Assembly (NCBI GenBank): GCA_035442025.1
Contig: DAORPQ010000001.1
Coordinates: 1 to 64,000, forward strand
Reading direction: 5' to 3'
Source of the DNA: Competibacter_A sp003527885
GTDB taxonomy: Bacteria; Pseudomonadota; Gammaproteobacteria; Competibacterales; Competibacteraceae
DNA length: 64,000 bases
The translations under genes were made by a program, and so were the position numbers. The stretch's first letter is position 1. The number at the start of each line of letters is the position of its first letter. The notes below the pieces were generated by a model that saw nothing but the letters and a program-made list of their open reading frames with translations, made no database searches and had not been told where the DNA came from. Positions 43,732-54,200 of this stretch are shown here, piece after piece.

Positions 43732-45192
43732 ATGCGGATTCTGCTCGTCAAACCCCAAGCCCACCTCAAGACCGTGCTCGGCCTGCAACGCTTCCAATGC
43801 CTGGAGCCGCTGGAATTTGGCTATTTGGCCGCCGCGATCGCGCCCGAACACGAGGTTCGCGTGCTCGATTTGCGGCTGTATCGCTTCGCCGAAGCCGCGT
43901 TCGAGCGCGAGTTGGCGCGCTTTAAGCCCGACTTGGTGGGGTTCACCGCTTACAGCCACGAATCGGGCCGGATGAAGCGCTTGGCCGGCACGGTACGCCG
44001 CTTGATGGCGAAAACGCGGATCGTGGTCGGCGGCCATCACGCCACCGTCGCGCCCGCCGACTGCAATATCCCGGACATCGACTACATCGTGCGCGGCGAA
44101 GGGAGCGGACCGTTCGGCGCTCTGGTGGTGGCGCTCGCCAAGGGCGAGGAGCCGGAAGGGATCAACAATCTGCTCTTTACCGGCGACCGCTTCGACGAAC
44201 AAGCCGCCAAAGTGTGGCCGCGCTATCCCGATCCGCGCACTATCCCGATCCCGCGCCGCGACCTGTGGGACAGCCGAGCCTATTACTGCGTCTGGGTGTG
44301 CGAGAACCCGCGCGACTGGCAGGTGTTGTACCCGCGGGTGGCGATGGCGCGCACCTCCTACGGCTGCAAGATGACCTGCTCGTTCTGTATCGTGCCGTTC
44401 CTGAGCGGCACCACCCACATGCCGCGCGTGGCGGACGTGGTGGCCGAGGATCTCTCGCGCATCAGCGTCGATCACGTCTATTTTGCCGACGACGAGAATT
44501 TCATCGACGAGCAATACGGCTTCGAGCTGGCCGACGCCATCGAAAAACGGGGGATCAAGAAACGCTATTTCGCCTGGGCGCGGGCCACCACCATCCTGCG
44601 CTACCCGGACCTGATGCGCCGCTGGAAGGAAATCGGGCTGGACGGCGTGTTCGTCGGTTTCGAGTTCACCACCAACCAGGAATTGAAAGCGGTGCGCAAG
44701 GGCGGCACGGTCTCGCACAACGAGCGCGCCCATGAAACCTTGCGCAAGCTGGGCATCGCCTGTCACGCCGCCTTCATGGTCCGCCCCGAATACGGCCACG
44801 CCGAATTCGATCATCTGCGCCACTACGTCAACGCCCTGCCGCCGGTGCAATGCAGTTTCACGGTCTGCACCCCCTCCCCCGGCACCGCCGATTACGATGC
44901 GGCCCGACCCTCGTTCTGGGCCGGCGACGCTTACGATCTGCACGATTGTATGCACCCGCTGACGCCCACGACCCTGCCGTTGCGCGAATTCAGCGAGCTC
45001 TTTGCGCGGCAGGTGCGCGAAGCGTCCCGGCGCAATCCGCTGCGGGTGGAGCGCCACCCGATCCGCCCTTGGGAACTGGCGCGGGCGATCAACGCCGAGC
45101 GGCGCTACGATCAAGCGTTTCGGGAGCTGTATCGCGATTTCCCGCGCGAGCTGTGGGACTGGCCGGGACGCCGCCTCGCCTTGTCGGCCTGA
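43732..45192 (+). CDS. B12-binding domain radical SAM protein
   Basis: 486 residues from the ATG at 43732. The N-terminal cobalamin-binding Rossmann domain covers roughly residues 1-140 (GLQRFQCLEPLEFGYLAAAI and VVGGHHATVAP), and the radical SAM domain has the iron-sulfur motif C212-x3-C216-x2-C219 (GCKMTCSFC). FADDENFIDEQYGFELADAI and GFEFTTNQELKAVRKGG follow. Length and the N-terminal GLQRF-LEPLE segment resemble hopanoid C-3 methylase (HpnR)-type proteins, but no hopanoid gene is nearby, so the substrate stays open. An AT-rich stretch with TATAGT at 43693-43698 precedes it. Confidence 0.85.
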   Translation: MRILLVKPQAHLKTVLGLQRFQCLEPLEFGYLAAAIAPEHEVRVLDLRLYRFAEAAFERELARFKPDLVGFTAYSHESGRMKRLAGTVRRLMAKTRIVVGGHHATVAPADCNIPDIDYIVRGEGSGPFGALVVALAKGEEPEGINNLLFTGDRFDEQAAKVWPRYPDPRTIPIPRRDLWDSRAYYCVWVCENPRDWQVLYPRVAMARTSYGCKMTCSFCIVPFLSGTTHMPRVADVVAEDLSRISVDHVYFADDENFIDEQYGFELADAIEKRGIKKRYFAWARATTILRYPDLMRRWKEIGLDGVFVGFEFTTNQELKAVRKGGTVSHNERAHETLRKLGIACHAAFMVRPEYGHAEFDHLRHYVNALPPVQCSFTVCTPSPGTADYDAARPSFWAGDAYDLHDCMHPLTPTTLPLREFSELFARQVREASRRNPLRVERHPIRPWELARAINAERRYDQAFRELYRDFPRELWDWPGRRLALSA

Positions 45193-45273
45193 CCGCGCTA
45201 CGGACGACCGGAGGCAGGGACGCGCGCGGGAAAAGAACGGCCGCCGGTGTGTCAAGAGCTGAGCGATTGTCCC

Positions 45274-45279
45274 TATAAT
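45274..45279 (+). promoter_or_regulatory. Candidate -10 element for ribF
   Basis: A perfect TATAAT lies 44 bases before the ribF start. The region 17-18 bases upstream (TGTCAA, 45250-45255) is a poor -35, so the promoter may rely on other contacts. Confidence 0.4.
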
Positions 45280-45322
45280 GGCGGTTTTCGCCCGCAACCT
45301 GCTCCCACTAGCGACGACCAGC

Positions 45323-46300
45323 ATGGAATTGATTCGCGGCCAGCACAATTTGCGGCCCCGCCATCGGGGTTGCGTCGCCACCATCGGCAATTTCGACGGG
45401 GTGCACCTCGGCCACCAAGCGATTCTGAACCAACTGGCCGAACCGTCTTCCCAGCTCGGTTTGCCGCGTCTGGTCATCACCTTCGAACCGCAGCCGCAAG
45501 AATTCTTCGCCGGCCCCGCCGCTCCGCCGGCGCGACTGATGCGCCTGCGGGAAAAATTGCTGGCGCTGGACGGGCTGGGCATCGAACGGGTGCTGTGCCT
45601 GGAATTCGACCACCGGCTGGCGGCCTTGCCGGCGCAACGCTTCATCGAGGATTTGCTGGTCGAGCGTTTGGGCGTCCGCTATTTGGTGGTCGGCGATGAT
45701 TTCCGCTTCGGCCACCGCCGAACCGGCGATTTCGCCATGTTGGTCGAAGCCGGTCAGCGCCACGGGTTTACGGTCTCGAACACCCACAGTTATCTCCTGG
45801 ACGGCGAACGGGTCAGCAGCACCCGCGTCCGCCAAGCCTTGGCTCAAGGCGATCTAGAGCTGGCGATGCGGTTACTGGGCCGACCTTACGACCTATGCGG
45901 CCGGGTGGCCTACGGCGACCAGCGCGGCCGCACCATCGGTTTTCCGACCGCGAACCTCCACCTGCACCGGCGCGTCACGCCGGTTTACGGCGTCTACGCC
46001 GTGCTGATGAGCGGGCGCGCCTTACCGCCCTGGCCCGGCATCGCCAACGTCGGCCGTCGCCCTACCGTGCAAGGCGATCACGAGCGCTTGGAAGTCCATT
46101 TGCTCGATTATCGGGGCGACCTCTACGGCCAGCACGCCAAGGTGGATTTCCTGCACTATTTGCGCCCCGAACAGCGCTTTGAATCCCTGGACGCCTTGCG
46201 GCTGCAAATTCAGCGGGACGAACAAAGCGCCCGGGCTTATTTTTCCGCGCGAGACATCTTGCCCCCCGCTCTTTTAGCGCCGGGGGGAGTTAAAAGGTGA
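45323..46300 (+). CDS. ribF: Bifunctional riboflavin kinase / FMN adenylyltransferase
   Basis: 325 residues from the ATG at 45323. The N-terminal FAD synthetase has TIGNFDGVHLGHQAIL (an HxGH nucleotidyl-transfer motif) and the C-terminal riboflavin kinase has GRTIGFPTANLHL. It makes FMN and FAD. It is followed by a terminator and then ileS, giving the familiar ribF-ileS-lspA-ispH order. Confidence 0.95.
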   Translation: MELIRGQHNLRPRHRGCVATIGNFDGVHLGHQAILNQLAEPSSQLGLPRLVITFEPQPQEFFAGPAAPPARLMRLREKLLALDGLGIERVLCLEFDHRLAALPAQRFIEDLLVERLGVRYLVVGDDFRFGHRRTGDFAMLVEAGQRHGFTVSNTHSYLLDGERVSSTRVRQALAQGDLELAMRLLGRPYDLCGRVAYGDQRGRTIGFPTANLHLHRRVTPVYGVYAVLMSGRALPPWPGIANVGRRPTVQGDHERLEVHLLDYRGDLYGQHAKVDFLHYLRPEQRFESLDALRLQIQRDEQSARAYFSARDILPPALLAPGGVKR

Positions 46301-46312
46301 ATGGATAAACCG

Positions 46313-46342
46313 CCTCCGCCCCCATGAAGACCGGAGGTTTTT
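46313..46342 (+). terminator. Rho-independent terminator/attenuator between ribF and ileS
   Basis: CCTCCG (46313-46318) and CGGAGG (46332-46337) form a six-base stem with a 13-base loop, followed by TTTTT (46338-46342), 12 bases after the ribF stop and 25 bases before ileS. A second GC-rich arm pair (CCCCCC and GGGGGG at 46262-46287) overlaps the end of ribF. These could lower readthrough into ileS. Confidence 0.6.
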
Positions 46343-46366
46343 CGCATTGGTTTTTAGAGGTTTGCC

Positions 46367-49204
46367 GTGGCTGATTACAAAGATACCCTCAATCTTCCCC
46401 ACACCGATTTTCCGATGAAAGCCGATCTGGCCAAGCGCGAGCCGGATACGCTGCGCCATTGGCGGGAACTGGACTTATATCGGCGCCAGCGCACCGAGTT
46501 CGCCGGGCGGCCGAAATTCGTGCTGCACGATGGCCCGCCTTACGCCAATGGCGCCATCCACATCGGTCACGCCGTCAACAAGGTGTTGAAGGACATCATC
46601 GTCAAATCCCGTACCTTGAGCGGTTTCGACGCGCCTTACGTACCGGGTTGGGATTGCCACGGCCTGCCCATCGAGCAAATGGTGGAAAAGAAGTTGGGCA
46701 AGGTCGGGGTCAAGGTGGACGCCCGCGAGTTTCGCGCTGCGTGCCGGGCCTTCGCCAGCGAACAGGTCGCCAGTCAAAGCGCCGATTTCCAGCGGCTCGG
46801 GGTGCTGGGAGACTGGGAAAAACCGTATTTGACCATGGATTTTCGGGCCGAGGCCGACATCGTGCGCGCGCTGGCGCGGATCATCGCCAACGGTCATTTG
46901 TATCGCGGCTCCAAACCGGTCTACTGGTGCATCGACTGCGGTTCGGCGCTGGCCGAGGCCGAGGTCGAATACGAGGATCGCGATTCGCCGGCCATCGACG
47001 TGCGCTTCCCGGTGGCGGACCCCGAGGCGTTGCTGGCCCGCTGCCGCCACGTCGAAGGCCACGACGGCAAAGGCCCGCTGGCCGTGGTGATCTGGACCAC
47101 CACGCCGTGGACCTTGCCGGCCAACCGGGCGGTGGCGGTCAATCCCGGCTTCGAGTACGTGGTGGCGCAAGTCGTAACCGACCGGGGCCAGGAACGGCTG
47201 CTGGTCGCTGAACCCTTGCTCCAGGACTCGCTGGCGCGCTGGGGCATCGACGATTACCGGATCATCGCCTACGGCGCGGGCGCGGACCTGGAAGGTTTAG
47301 CCTTGCGCCATCCGTTTTACGACCGCGAAGTGCCGGTCATCCTGGGCGAGCATGTCACCACCGAAGCCGGCACCGGGCTGGTGCACACCGCACCGGCTCA
47401 CGGTCAGGAAGACTATGTGGTCGGCTCGCGCTACGGTCTGCCGGTGGACAATCCGGTCGGGCCGGACGGTAAATTTTTGGCCGACGTGCCGCTGTTCGCC
47501 GGCTTGCATGTCTTCGCCGCCAACGATCGGGTCATCGACGCGCTCAAAGCGCGCGGCATGTTGCTGCGGGTCGCCCGCTTGCAACACAGTTACCCGCATT
47601 GCTGGCGGCACAAGACACCGATCATCTTCCGCGCCACCCCGCAATGGTTCATCGGCATGGATCAACCGCACGGCTTGCGCGCGCTGGCCCTGGCCGAAAT
47701 CAAGAAGCTGCGCTTTACCCCGGACTGGGGCGAGGCGCGTCTGCAAGGCATGGTGGAAAACCGTCCCGACTGGTGCGTATCCCGCCAGCGCTATTGGGGG
47801 GTGCCGATCACCCTGTTCACCCACAAGCAGACCGGCGAACTGCACCCGAATACCCAGCAGCTGATGGAGCGGGCGGCGCAACGCATCGAACAGGGTGGTA
47901 TCGACGCCTGGTTCGAACTCGACCCGGCCGAATTGCTGGGCGCGGAGGCGGCGGACTACGATCAAGTTCGGGATACGCTCGATGTCTGGTTCGATTCCGG
48001 CATCACCCATCTTTCGGTGCTGGATCGTCGGCCCGAACTGCGCTTTCCCGCCGATCTGTATTTGGAAGGCTCCGACCAGCATCGCGGCTGGTTTCAGTCC
48101 TCGCTGCTGGCCTCGGTGGCGATGCGCGGCGTCGCGCCGTACAAAGGCTTGCTGACGCATGGCTTCACCGTGGACGCCCAGGGCCGCAAGATGTCGAAAT
48201 CGCTGGGCAACGTGGTCGCGCCGCAAAAGGTGGTCAACTCGCTCGGCGCGGATGTGTTGCGGCTGTGGGTGGCGGCGACCGACTATCGCGGCGAGATGAA
48301 TGTTTCCGACGAAATTCTCAAGCGCATGGCCGACTCCTACCGGCGGATGCGCAACACCGCCCGCTTTCTGCTGGCCAACCTCAAGGGCTTCGATCCGGCG
48401 CAACATCAAGTGCCGCCGGAACGGATGTTGCCGCTGGATCGGTGGGCGGTGGATCGCACCCGCCGTTTGCAAGATGAAATCCTGGAGCATTACGAACAGT
48501 ATCAGTTCCATCTGATCTACCAGAAAATCCATAACTTCTGCTCGGTGGACCTGGGCAGCCTGTATCTCGATATCATCAAGGACCGCCAATACACCACCCC
48601 ACGCGATAGCCTCGCCCGCCGCTCGGTGCAAACCGCGATGCATCACATCCTGGAAGCGATGACCCGCTGGCTGGCGCCGATTTTGAGCTTCACCGCCGAG
48701 GAAATCTGGCGCAATGCGCCCGGCCAACGCGGGCCGTCGGTGTTTTTGACGACTTGGTATAGCGGCCTGTCAGCGGTGGCTGACAATGATCCGTTCAACG
48801 CGGCGTATTGGGAGCGGCTGATCGCGGTCCGCGAGGCGGTCAGCAAAGAACTGGAAAAACTGCGAGTGGCCGGCGGCATCGGCTCCGGTCTGGACGCGGA
48901 ACTGGATTTGTACTGTGACGGCGCGCTGGCCGCCGACTTAGGAAAGTTGGAAGACGAACTGCGGTTTTTCTGCATCACCTCTTATGCCCGGTTGCACCCG
49001 CTGGCGGCGCGGCCGGCCGACGCTCTCGAAGTCCAAGTCAACGGCCAAGCGCTCGCCGTCCGCGTGCTGCCCACCGCCCACACCAAATGCGTGCGCTGCT
49101 GGCATCACCGCGAAGACGTGGGCCAGAACGCCGAACATCCCGAACTGTGTGGTCGCTGTGTGGAGAATGTGACCGGCAGCGGCGAAACCCGGCGTTACGC
49201 CTGA
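46367..49204 (+). CDS. ileS: Isoleucyl-tRNA synthetase
   Basis: 945 residues from a GTG with AGAGG upstream. Class I signatures are HIGHAVNKVLKD (HIGH) and KMSKSLGN, with the editing (CP1) domain between them (WTTTPWTLPANRAV). The C-terminus has the zinc-binding cysteines CVRCW and CGRCV of the eubacterial type. It charges tRNA-Ile, including the lysidine-modified CAU tRNA seen at 41500. It overlaps lspA by one base (TGATG). Confidence 0.97.
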   Translation: MADYKDTLNLPHTDFPMKADLAKREPDTLRHWRELDLYRRQRTEFAGRPKFVLHDGPPYANGAIHIGHAVNKVLKDIIVKSRTLSGFDAPYVPGWDCHGLPIEQMVEKKLGKVGVKVDAREFRAACRAFASEQVASQSADFQRLGVLGDWEKPYLTMDFRAEADIVRALARIIANGHLYRGSKPVYWCIDCGSALAEAEVEYEDRDSPAIDVRFPVADPEALLARCRHVEGHDGKGPLAVVIWTTTPWTLPANRAVAVNPGFEYVVAQVVTDRGQERLLVAEPLLQDSLARWGIDDYRIIAYGAGADLEGLALRHPFYDREVPVILGEHVTTEAGTGLVHTAPAHGQEDYVVGSRYGLPVDNPVGPDGKFLADVPLFAGLHVFAANDRVIDALKARGMLLRVARLQHSYPHCWRHKTPIIFRATPQWFIGMDQPHGLRALALAEIKKLRFTPDWGEARLQGMVENRPDWCVSRQRYWGVPITLFTHKQTGELHPNTQQLMERAAQRIEQGGIDAWFELDPAELLGAEAADYDQVRDTLDVWFDSGITHLSVLDRRPELRFPADLYLEGSDQHRGWFQSSLLASVAMRGVAPYKGLLTHGFTVDAQGRKMSKSLGNVVAPQKVVNSLGADVLRLWVAATDYRGEMNVSDEILKRMADSYRRMRNTARFLLANLKGFDPAQHQVPPERMLPLDRWAVDRTRRLQDEILEHYEQYQFHLIYQKIHNFCSVDLGSLYLDIIKDRQYTTPRDSLARRSVQTAMHHILEAMTRWLAPILSFTAEEIWRNAPGQRGPSVFLTTWYSGLSAVADNDPFNAAYWERLIAVREAVSKELEKLRVAGGIGSGLDAELDLYCDGALAADLGKLEDELRFFCITSYARLHPLAARPADALEVQVNGQALAVRVLPTAHTKCVRCWHHREDVGQNAEHPELCGRCVENVTGSGETRRYA

Positions 49205-49704
49205 TGGCCGCGCCCCGGTGGTGCGGCTGGTTGAGCGCGGCGGTCGTGGCGCTCGATCAAGCCACCAAATGCCTTGCCGAAACGTTGCTGGTGATGCACC
49301 AGCCGGTGGCGGTGTTACCGTCGTTCAATTGGATGCTCACCTACAACACCGGCGCGGCGTTCAGCTTCCTGCGTGATGCCGGCGGCTGGCAACGCTGGTT
49401 TTTCCTGAGCCTGAGCACGCTGGTCGGCATCGGTCTGATCGTGTGGCTGTGGCGGCTCAAGCCGCACGAAAAACGGCTGGGCGCGGCGTTGGCGTTGATC
49501 CTGGGCGGCGCGATCGGCAATCTGATCGACCGGGCCTGGCTGGGACACGTTATCGACTTCATCCAGCTCTACTACGACCGCTGGTACTGGCCAACCTTTA
49601 ACGTCGCCGATTCGGCCATCACCGTCGGCGCGGTGCTGCTGGTGCTGGACAGTCTGTTTTCCAAAGAGACGGCAACCGAGAAAAACCCGGTCGATGGTTT
49701 CTGA
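49204..49704 (+). CDS. lspA: Prolipoprotein signal peptidase (signal peptidase II)
   Basis: 166 residues from the ATG at 49204, overlapping the ileS stop. Four hydrophobic helices, with the catalytic aspartates in GNLIDRAWLGHVIDF and FNVADSAIT. It cleaves lipoprotein signal peptides at the lipobox cysteine, including the cluster lipoprotein at 2493. Part of the ileS-lspA-ispH operon. Confidence 0.95.
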   Translation: MAAPRWCGWLSAAVVALDQATKCLAETLLVMHQPVAVLPSFNWMLTYNTGAAFSFLRDAGGWQRWFFLSLSTLVGIGLIVWLWRLKPHEKRLGAALALILGGAIGNLIDRAWLGHVIDFIQLYYDRWYWPTFNVADSAITVGAVLLVLDSLFSKETATEKNPVDGF

Positions 49705-49734
49705 TTGGCGTCCCGCGTTTTTCGGGAGAACCCT

Positions 49735-50688
49735 ATGAGCGTCCATATTCATCTCGCCAATCCCCGCGGCTTTTGCGCGGGCGTGGACCGGGCTATCGGC
49801 ATCGTGGAACGGGCGTTGGACCTGTTCGGCGCGCCGATCTACGTGCGCCATGAGGTGGTCCACAACCGCTTTGTGGTCGATAACTTGCGCGAACGCGGCG
49901 CCTTGTTCGTGGAGGAATTGGATGAAGTGCCAGATGGCGCGACGGTGATTTTCAGCGCCCACGGCGTTTCGCGAACCGTGCAAGAACAGGCCGCGCGACG
50001 CGGCCTTAAGGTGTTTGACGCCACCTGTCCGCTGGTGACCAAGGTCCACATGGAAGTCAGCCGCCACGCCCGTGCCGGCCGCGAAGTCATCCTGATCGGC
50101 CACACCGGCCACCCCGAAGTCGAGGGTACCATGGGCCAGTACGATGAAACTCAGGGCGGACAGATGTATTTGGTGGAAACCGTCGAGGATGTTTGGAAAT
50201 TACCGGTGCGCGTTCCCGCCGAACTGGCTTACGTCACCCAAACCACCTTGTCGGTGGACGATACGGCGCGGATCGTCGCCGCCTTGCGCGAACGCTTTCC
50301 AGCGATCCAGGGGCCGCGCAAGGACGACATCTGCTACGCCACCCAAAACCGTCAGGATGCGGTCAAGGAGCTATCGGAACATTGTGAACTGTTGCTGGTG
50401 GTCGGCTCGCGCAACAGCTCCAACTCCAACCGGCTGCGGGAACTGGCGGAGAAGGAAGGCACGCCGGCCTGGCTGATCGACGGCCCGGCGGATATCGATC
50501 CGGCTTGGCTGGCCGGCAAGGTTACCATCGGCGTCACCGCTGGCGCTTCAGCCCCCGAAGTGCTGGTGCGCCAAGTTATCGACCGGCTGCGGGAACTGGG
50601 CGCCGCTACTGTCGTGGAAAGCGCCGGGCGGGAAGAAAGCGTGGTGTTCGCGCTGCCGAGAACTCTACGGTGCGTTGACCCCACTTGA
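49735..50688 (+). CDS. ispH: 4-hydroxy-3-methylbut-2-enyl diphosphate reductase
   Basis: 317 residues from the ATG at 49735. Iron-sulfur cysteines are in NPRGFCAGVDRA, DATCPLVTKVH and GASAPEVLVR context, and the catalytic TQTTLSVDD and SRNSSNSNRL blocks are present. It makes IPP and DMAPP in the MEP pathway. Thirty bases after lspA, in the same operon. Confidence 0.96.
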   Translation: MSVHIHLANPRGFCAGVDRAIGIVERALDLFGAPIYVRHEVVHNRFVVDNLRERGALFVEELDEVPDGATVIFSAHGVSRTVQEQAARRGLKVFDATCPLVTKVHMEVSRHARAGREVILIGHTGHPEVEGTMGQYDETQGGQMYLVETVEDVWKLPVRVPAELAYVTQTTLSVDDTARIVAALRERFPAIQGPRKDDICYATQNRQDAVKELSEHCELLLVVGSRNSSNSNRLRELAEKEGTPAWLIDGPADIDPAWLAGKVTIGVTAGASAPEVLVRQVIDRLRELGAATVVESAGREESVVFALPRTLRCVDPT

Positions 50689-50748
50689 TTCAAAGCCCCG
50701 AAAAAGCCAGTAAGTTGCACCGACTATGTGTTATTCAATAGAAAACTC

Positions 50749-51189
50749 TCAGCGCCAGCATTCCGCTGCCGGTCTCGACCCCGTAACATTCCGTACCCCC
50801 GCCTCAGTCAAAGTAAAGTTACCACAAGGATCGTTGCTTTGCGCGCCAACTGCAACGGCTCGCAGCGTAAAACTACTTTGGGCTACAGCTTGCAAACCAA
50901 TGTTGTAAAAAGCTGGTCCGCCTTTGGGAGACATTGTCAGACCGGACCCTGGAAACTGGCCAGCACTGGTGACAAGCGCGCCGTTAATATCTTGGTCGTA
51001 GCGGAGATTGCTGGTATAAAATCGCTCCATCCATTGCGCCGCCTCTATAAGAACCGCCTTGGCGTCCGTCCGCCTGGATTTTCGAACGCTTTCCTCATAG
51101 CTGGGATAAGCGATCGCCGCCAGGATAGCGACGATGGCAACCACGATCATCAGCTCAATCAAAGTAAACCCCGACATCCTCGATTTCAT
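50749..51189 (-). CDS. pilE: Type IV pilin PilE-like minor pilin
   Basis: 146 residues from the ATG at 51189, chosen because GGAG lies six bases upstream; an ATG at 51201 lacks a ribosome site. The prepilin leader is MKSRMSG, cleaved before FTLIELMIVVAIVAILAAIAY, with the conserved Glu5. The globular part has YDQDINGALVT and DPCGNFTLTEAG, typical of PilE-type minor pilins. It is the last gene of the minor-pilin group and lies downstream of a terminator after pilY1. Confidence 0.9.
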   Translation of the reverse strand: MKSRMSGFTLIELMIVVAIVAILAAIAYPSYEESVRKSRRTDAKAVLIEAAQWMERFYTSNLRYDQDINGALVTSAGQFPGSGLTMSPKGGPAFYNIGLQAVAQSSFTLRAVAVGAQSNDPCGNFTLTEAGVRNVTGSRPAAECWR

Positions 51190-51221
51190 GACACGCTCCA
51201 TCCAAATTTGCTCGGTTCATC

Positions 51222-51260
51222 AAAAAAATGCCACAAGCGTAACATTGCCGCTTGCGGCAT
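51222..51260 (-). terminator. Strong rho-independent terminator between pilY1 and pilE
   Basis: On the minus strand an 11-base-pair stem with one mismatch (ATGCCGCAAGCG, 51260-51249, with CGCTTGTGGCAT, 51239-51228) is followed by a run of seven T (51228-51222). It sits only 28 bases after the pilY1 stop and about 33 bases before the pilE start. It should stop most transcripts entering pilE. Confidence 0.85.
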
Positions 51261-51288
51261 AGCTGTCGTTTAACCAGCTTTCATCCCA

Positions 51289-54200
51289 TTACTGTTGAGG
51301 TAACTGCCGCCAGGACTGCCGGCCCACGACTTGCAGCGCCGTATCAAGCGCGGTCGAGCTTGGCTGACCCGCACTACCCATGGAGATGATGTAATCCTGC
51401 TGGGTCTCCAGATTCTGGATCGGCAGAGGTTCCGATAGAATGTCCACCGAAGGCATGCTGCTGACCGTCGCCTCGACGGTTTCGCCACCCACCATGATCG
51501 TCACCGGTTCCTTCTTGTTTCTAAAGGGTGAAACACTCAATCGTGACCCGCTGACGGCATCCAGAATAAACTGACTGCTGGTGCCGCCAGCTTCGCACAA
51601 GCTCGACGAGGGAATCGTCGAGTTGAAGATGATCCGCTTATCGCGCAACCTGCCGCTCGTTATCTGCTTTTCGCCGCGATTATCAGCGCCAGAAATCAGA
51701 TCCAGATACCAGCCGACATGGGTCGTCGGCGGGGTTCCGGTGGGATTGCTGCTCAGCTCTGAGTGCCAAACAATTTGCTGGTTACTCGTCACGTAAAAAC
51801 CATCGACACTGCCCAAGATTTTCTGCTCCAGCAAGTGTCCTCTAGTCTGCGGTAGCAAACCGCTCGGGCTCGGATCACCAGTAATCTCACCCCAACTCCG
51901 ATCCCAAATTGCATATAAGGTCTGAGTGGGCTGATTGATATTGCTGTTGTCGGTGGATTCGATGTATTTGCCCGTTCCGAAATACACGAGATAACCCCGA
52001 TACGGATGGGTGTCGACCTCCGGGCGAACCGTGATCGGCTGTACTTGATTCGCCGCGTTTTTGGCGGTGAACAAAGGTTTACAGCTATTGCTGGCGGCGC
52101 AGTTGCTACCGCTGTAAGCGATAGCGGGCGTGCTTCCGCTCAGATCGAACTTCCACAGATTGCCTTGCAGATCGCCGGCATACACCGAGTTGACCGTCTG
52201 CGGCTCGATCGGGTTGAAAATAACGGCCGGCGTCGCCAATCCATTAGGTTTGCTATCGGTCGCGGTCGCGAGGCCTTTACCGGTATTGAGTTTGATGACG
52301 GCGCCAAGCTTCAAATTCGACCCCAAAGGGAGAATGTAAAGGGCTGCGTTGCCGGTGGTGCTAGCGCTACCGTCTGCTTCGGTATTGTTATAGCCGTTGC
52401 CGATGAAAACCGCCCAAGTACCGTTGGCCATTTGCCCGATAGTCGGCTTGCTGAACGTGTAGCCCAGATCGTTATCGCTGTACTCCCACAACACATCATT
52501 GGCACTGAAATTGCTAGGATTGGTTACATCCAAAGCAAACACGCTTTGGCCGCCCCCGCGCAAGGTTCCAACCAGTATTTTGCGATTGCCAATCGTTTTG
52601 ACGACTGCCGAACCGTCCACGTTAGGCTGGTGGCTATAGTAACGGTTAGTCAATCCGTTCAAGCTCTTGAAAACGGCCGTGGGAATGTAGGCGAACAGTT
52701 CCGCCCCAGTGCTGGCATTAAAAGCGTGCAACATGCCATCGTTGGCACCGACGTAAACCGCCGGGGTTTCTCCATCGACAAAGAACGGATCGGAGTGGAC
52801 GATGTCGCCCAACATGCTGGAGCGCTCACGGAAACTGTTAGCCTTCAACCAAGCGCTATCCGCCGCCGCAACTCCTTTACCGCGAATGAAATCCAAACGC
52901 AGCTGGCCCTTCCCATCATTGATACTGGTGGTGGGATGGGTGTTCAGATAGGCTTGTTGGGTGCCGTCGAGCTGGTCCCATTTAAATTCGATGCCGGTAC
53001 CGTCCGGTTTGCGCGTGAAAATCTTGCGGCTGGCGGGCGCCGTCATGGCAAAGGCGGAAGTGGGCTTGCCGGTGTCCCACAAGGGCAGCGTGGTATCGAA
53101 GGTTCCATCGCCATTGATGGTGATTGCCATCAGTTGGCCCGTCCAGTCACCGCTGTTGAAACGGGCGAGATAGGCCTTGGTGTTGGTGGTGTTGGTCACG
53201 AATCCGGGGTTAAGCGAAAGCGCCGCCGCCGATCCGACCCGAGCCTGAATGCTGCTCAAGGCTTGCCTGAGACCTTCGACCAGTTCATCGGGACTCCGGG
53301 CCGAAATAAAATCGCCGCGACCGTTATAGGCGGCATGCCACATGTCATCGATCTTGGCTGGAGTCGTCGTATTAACGGTAGGATCGCCCCATTTCGTATT
53401 GTTCTCCGTGGTGTTTGGCGGATCCCCGTACTTTAACAGGGTGGTATCCAGCGGTTCGACAGCCGCTGGCCAGCCGCTATTGGTAGGATATGGCAACAGG
53501 CCATCGACCCCGAACCCCACGGCGAAGGTGACCATGTGCTGCCACATGTAAGTGGTATTGAAAAGATCCTGTTTGGTTTTCAGGACCTTATTATCAAGCG
53601 GGCTCAGATCGGTCCGATAATAATGGTAAGCCACATCGGCCACGGTATTGCTCCTTCCGTCACCGTCTTGATCGCCCATCGAGCTAATGTTCTGGTTCCA
53701 AAAGCCGTCAGTGGTCATTAAGGAAAAATTCTGCTGGCATTGCCCGCCCGCGCTTGCCGACAGAATAGGGCTCGGCTTGCCTGACAAGGTATTATTATAA
53801 TACTGGCCTGTCCGCTCCAAACCGGCTGGCAAGGGAGTACTGCTCCCAGTCCATTTGAAGCCGTAAAGATTCCTCAGCAAACTAGTGTTTTCGGCGGTAT
53901 AAGGCGGCTGCGTGGCCGCCGGCATCTGGACAAAAATATTATCGGGCCACGTACCGTTCCATTTGTTCAAGACACTGACACCGTAGCGAAAATTGGGGAA
54001 AGCGTTGATGACTTTGCCCAATGCGCCCTTGGCGACGAAGGACCGCTTGCGGGAATATTGATACCAGTTGGCGATGTTCTGTTTGACTTGGGCAACGGTG
54101 CGGCCGCCCAACGCCGCTTGAGCGCCGGAACCAGAGAGCGTGACGGTGGCGCCGTCTTGATCGACCAGCAGCCGGCCTGGCCGATAGGTGGTGCCATCAT

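Noticed and set aside
43681..45645. Minus-strand open frame of 654 codons
   Set aside because: It is antisense to the radical SAM and ribF genes, with repetitive composition and no motifs.
47297..48727. Minus-strand open frame of 476 codons
   Set aside because: It is antisense to ileS, whose catalytic motifs are intact.
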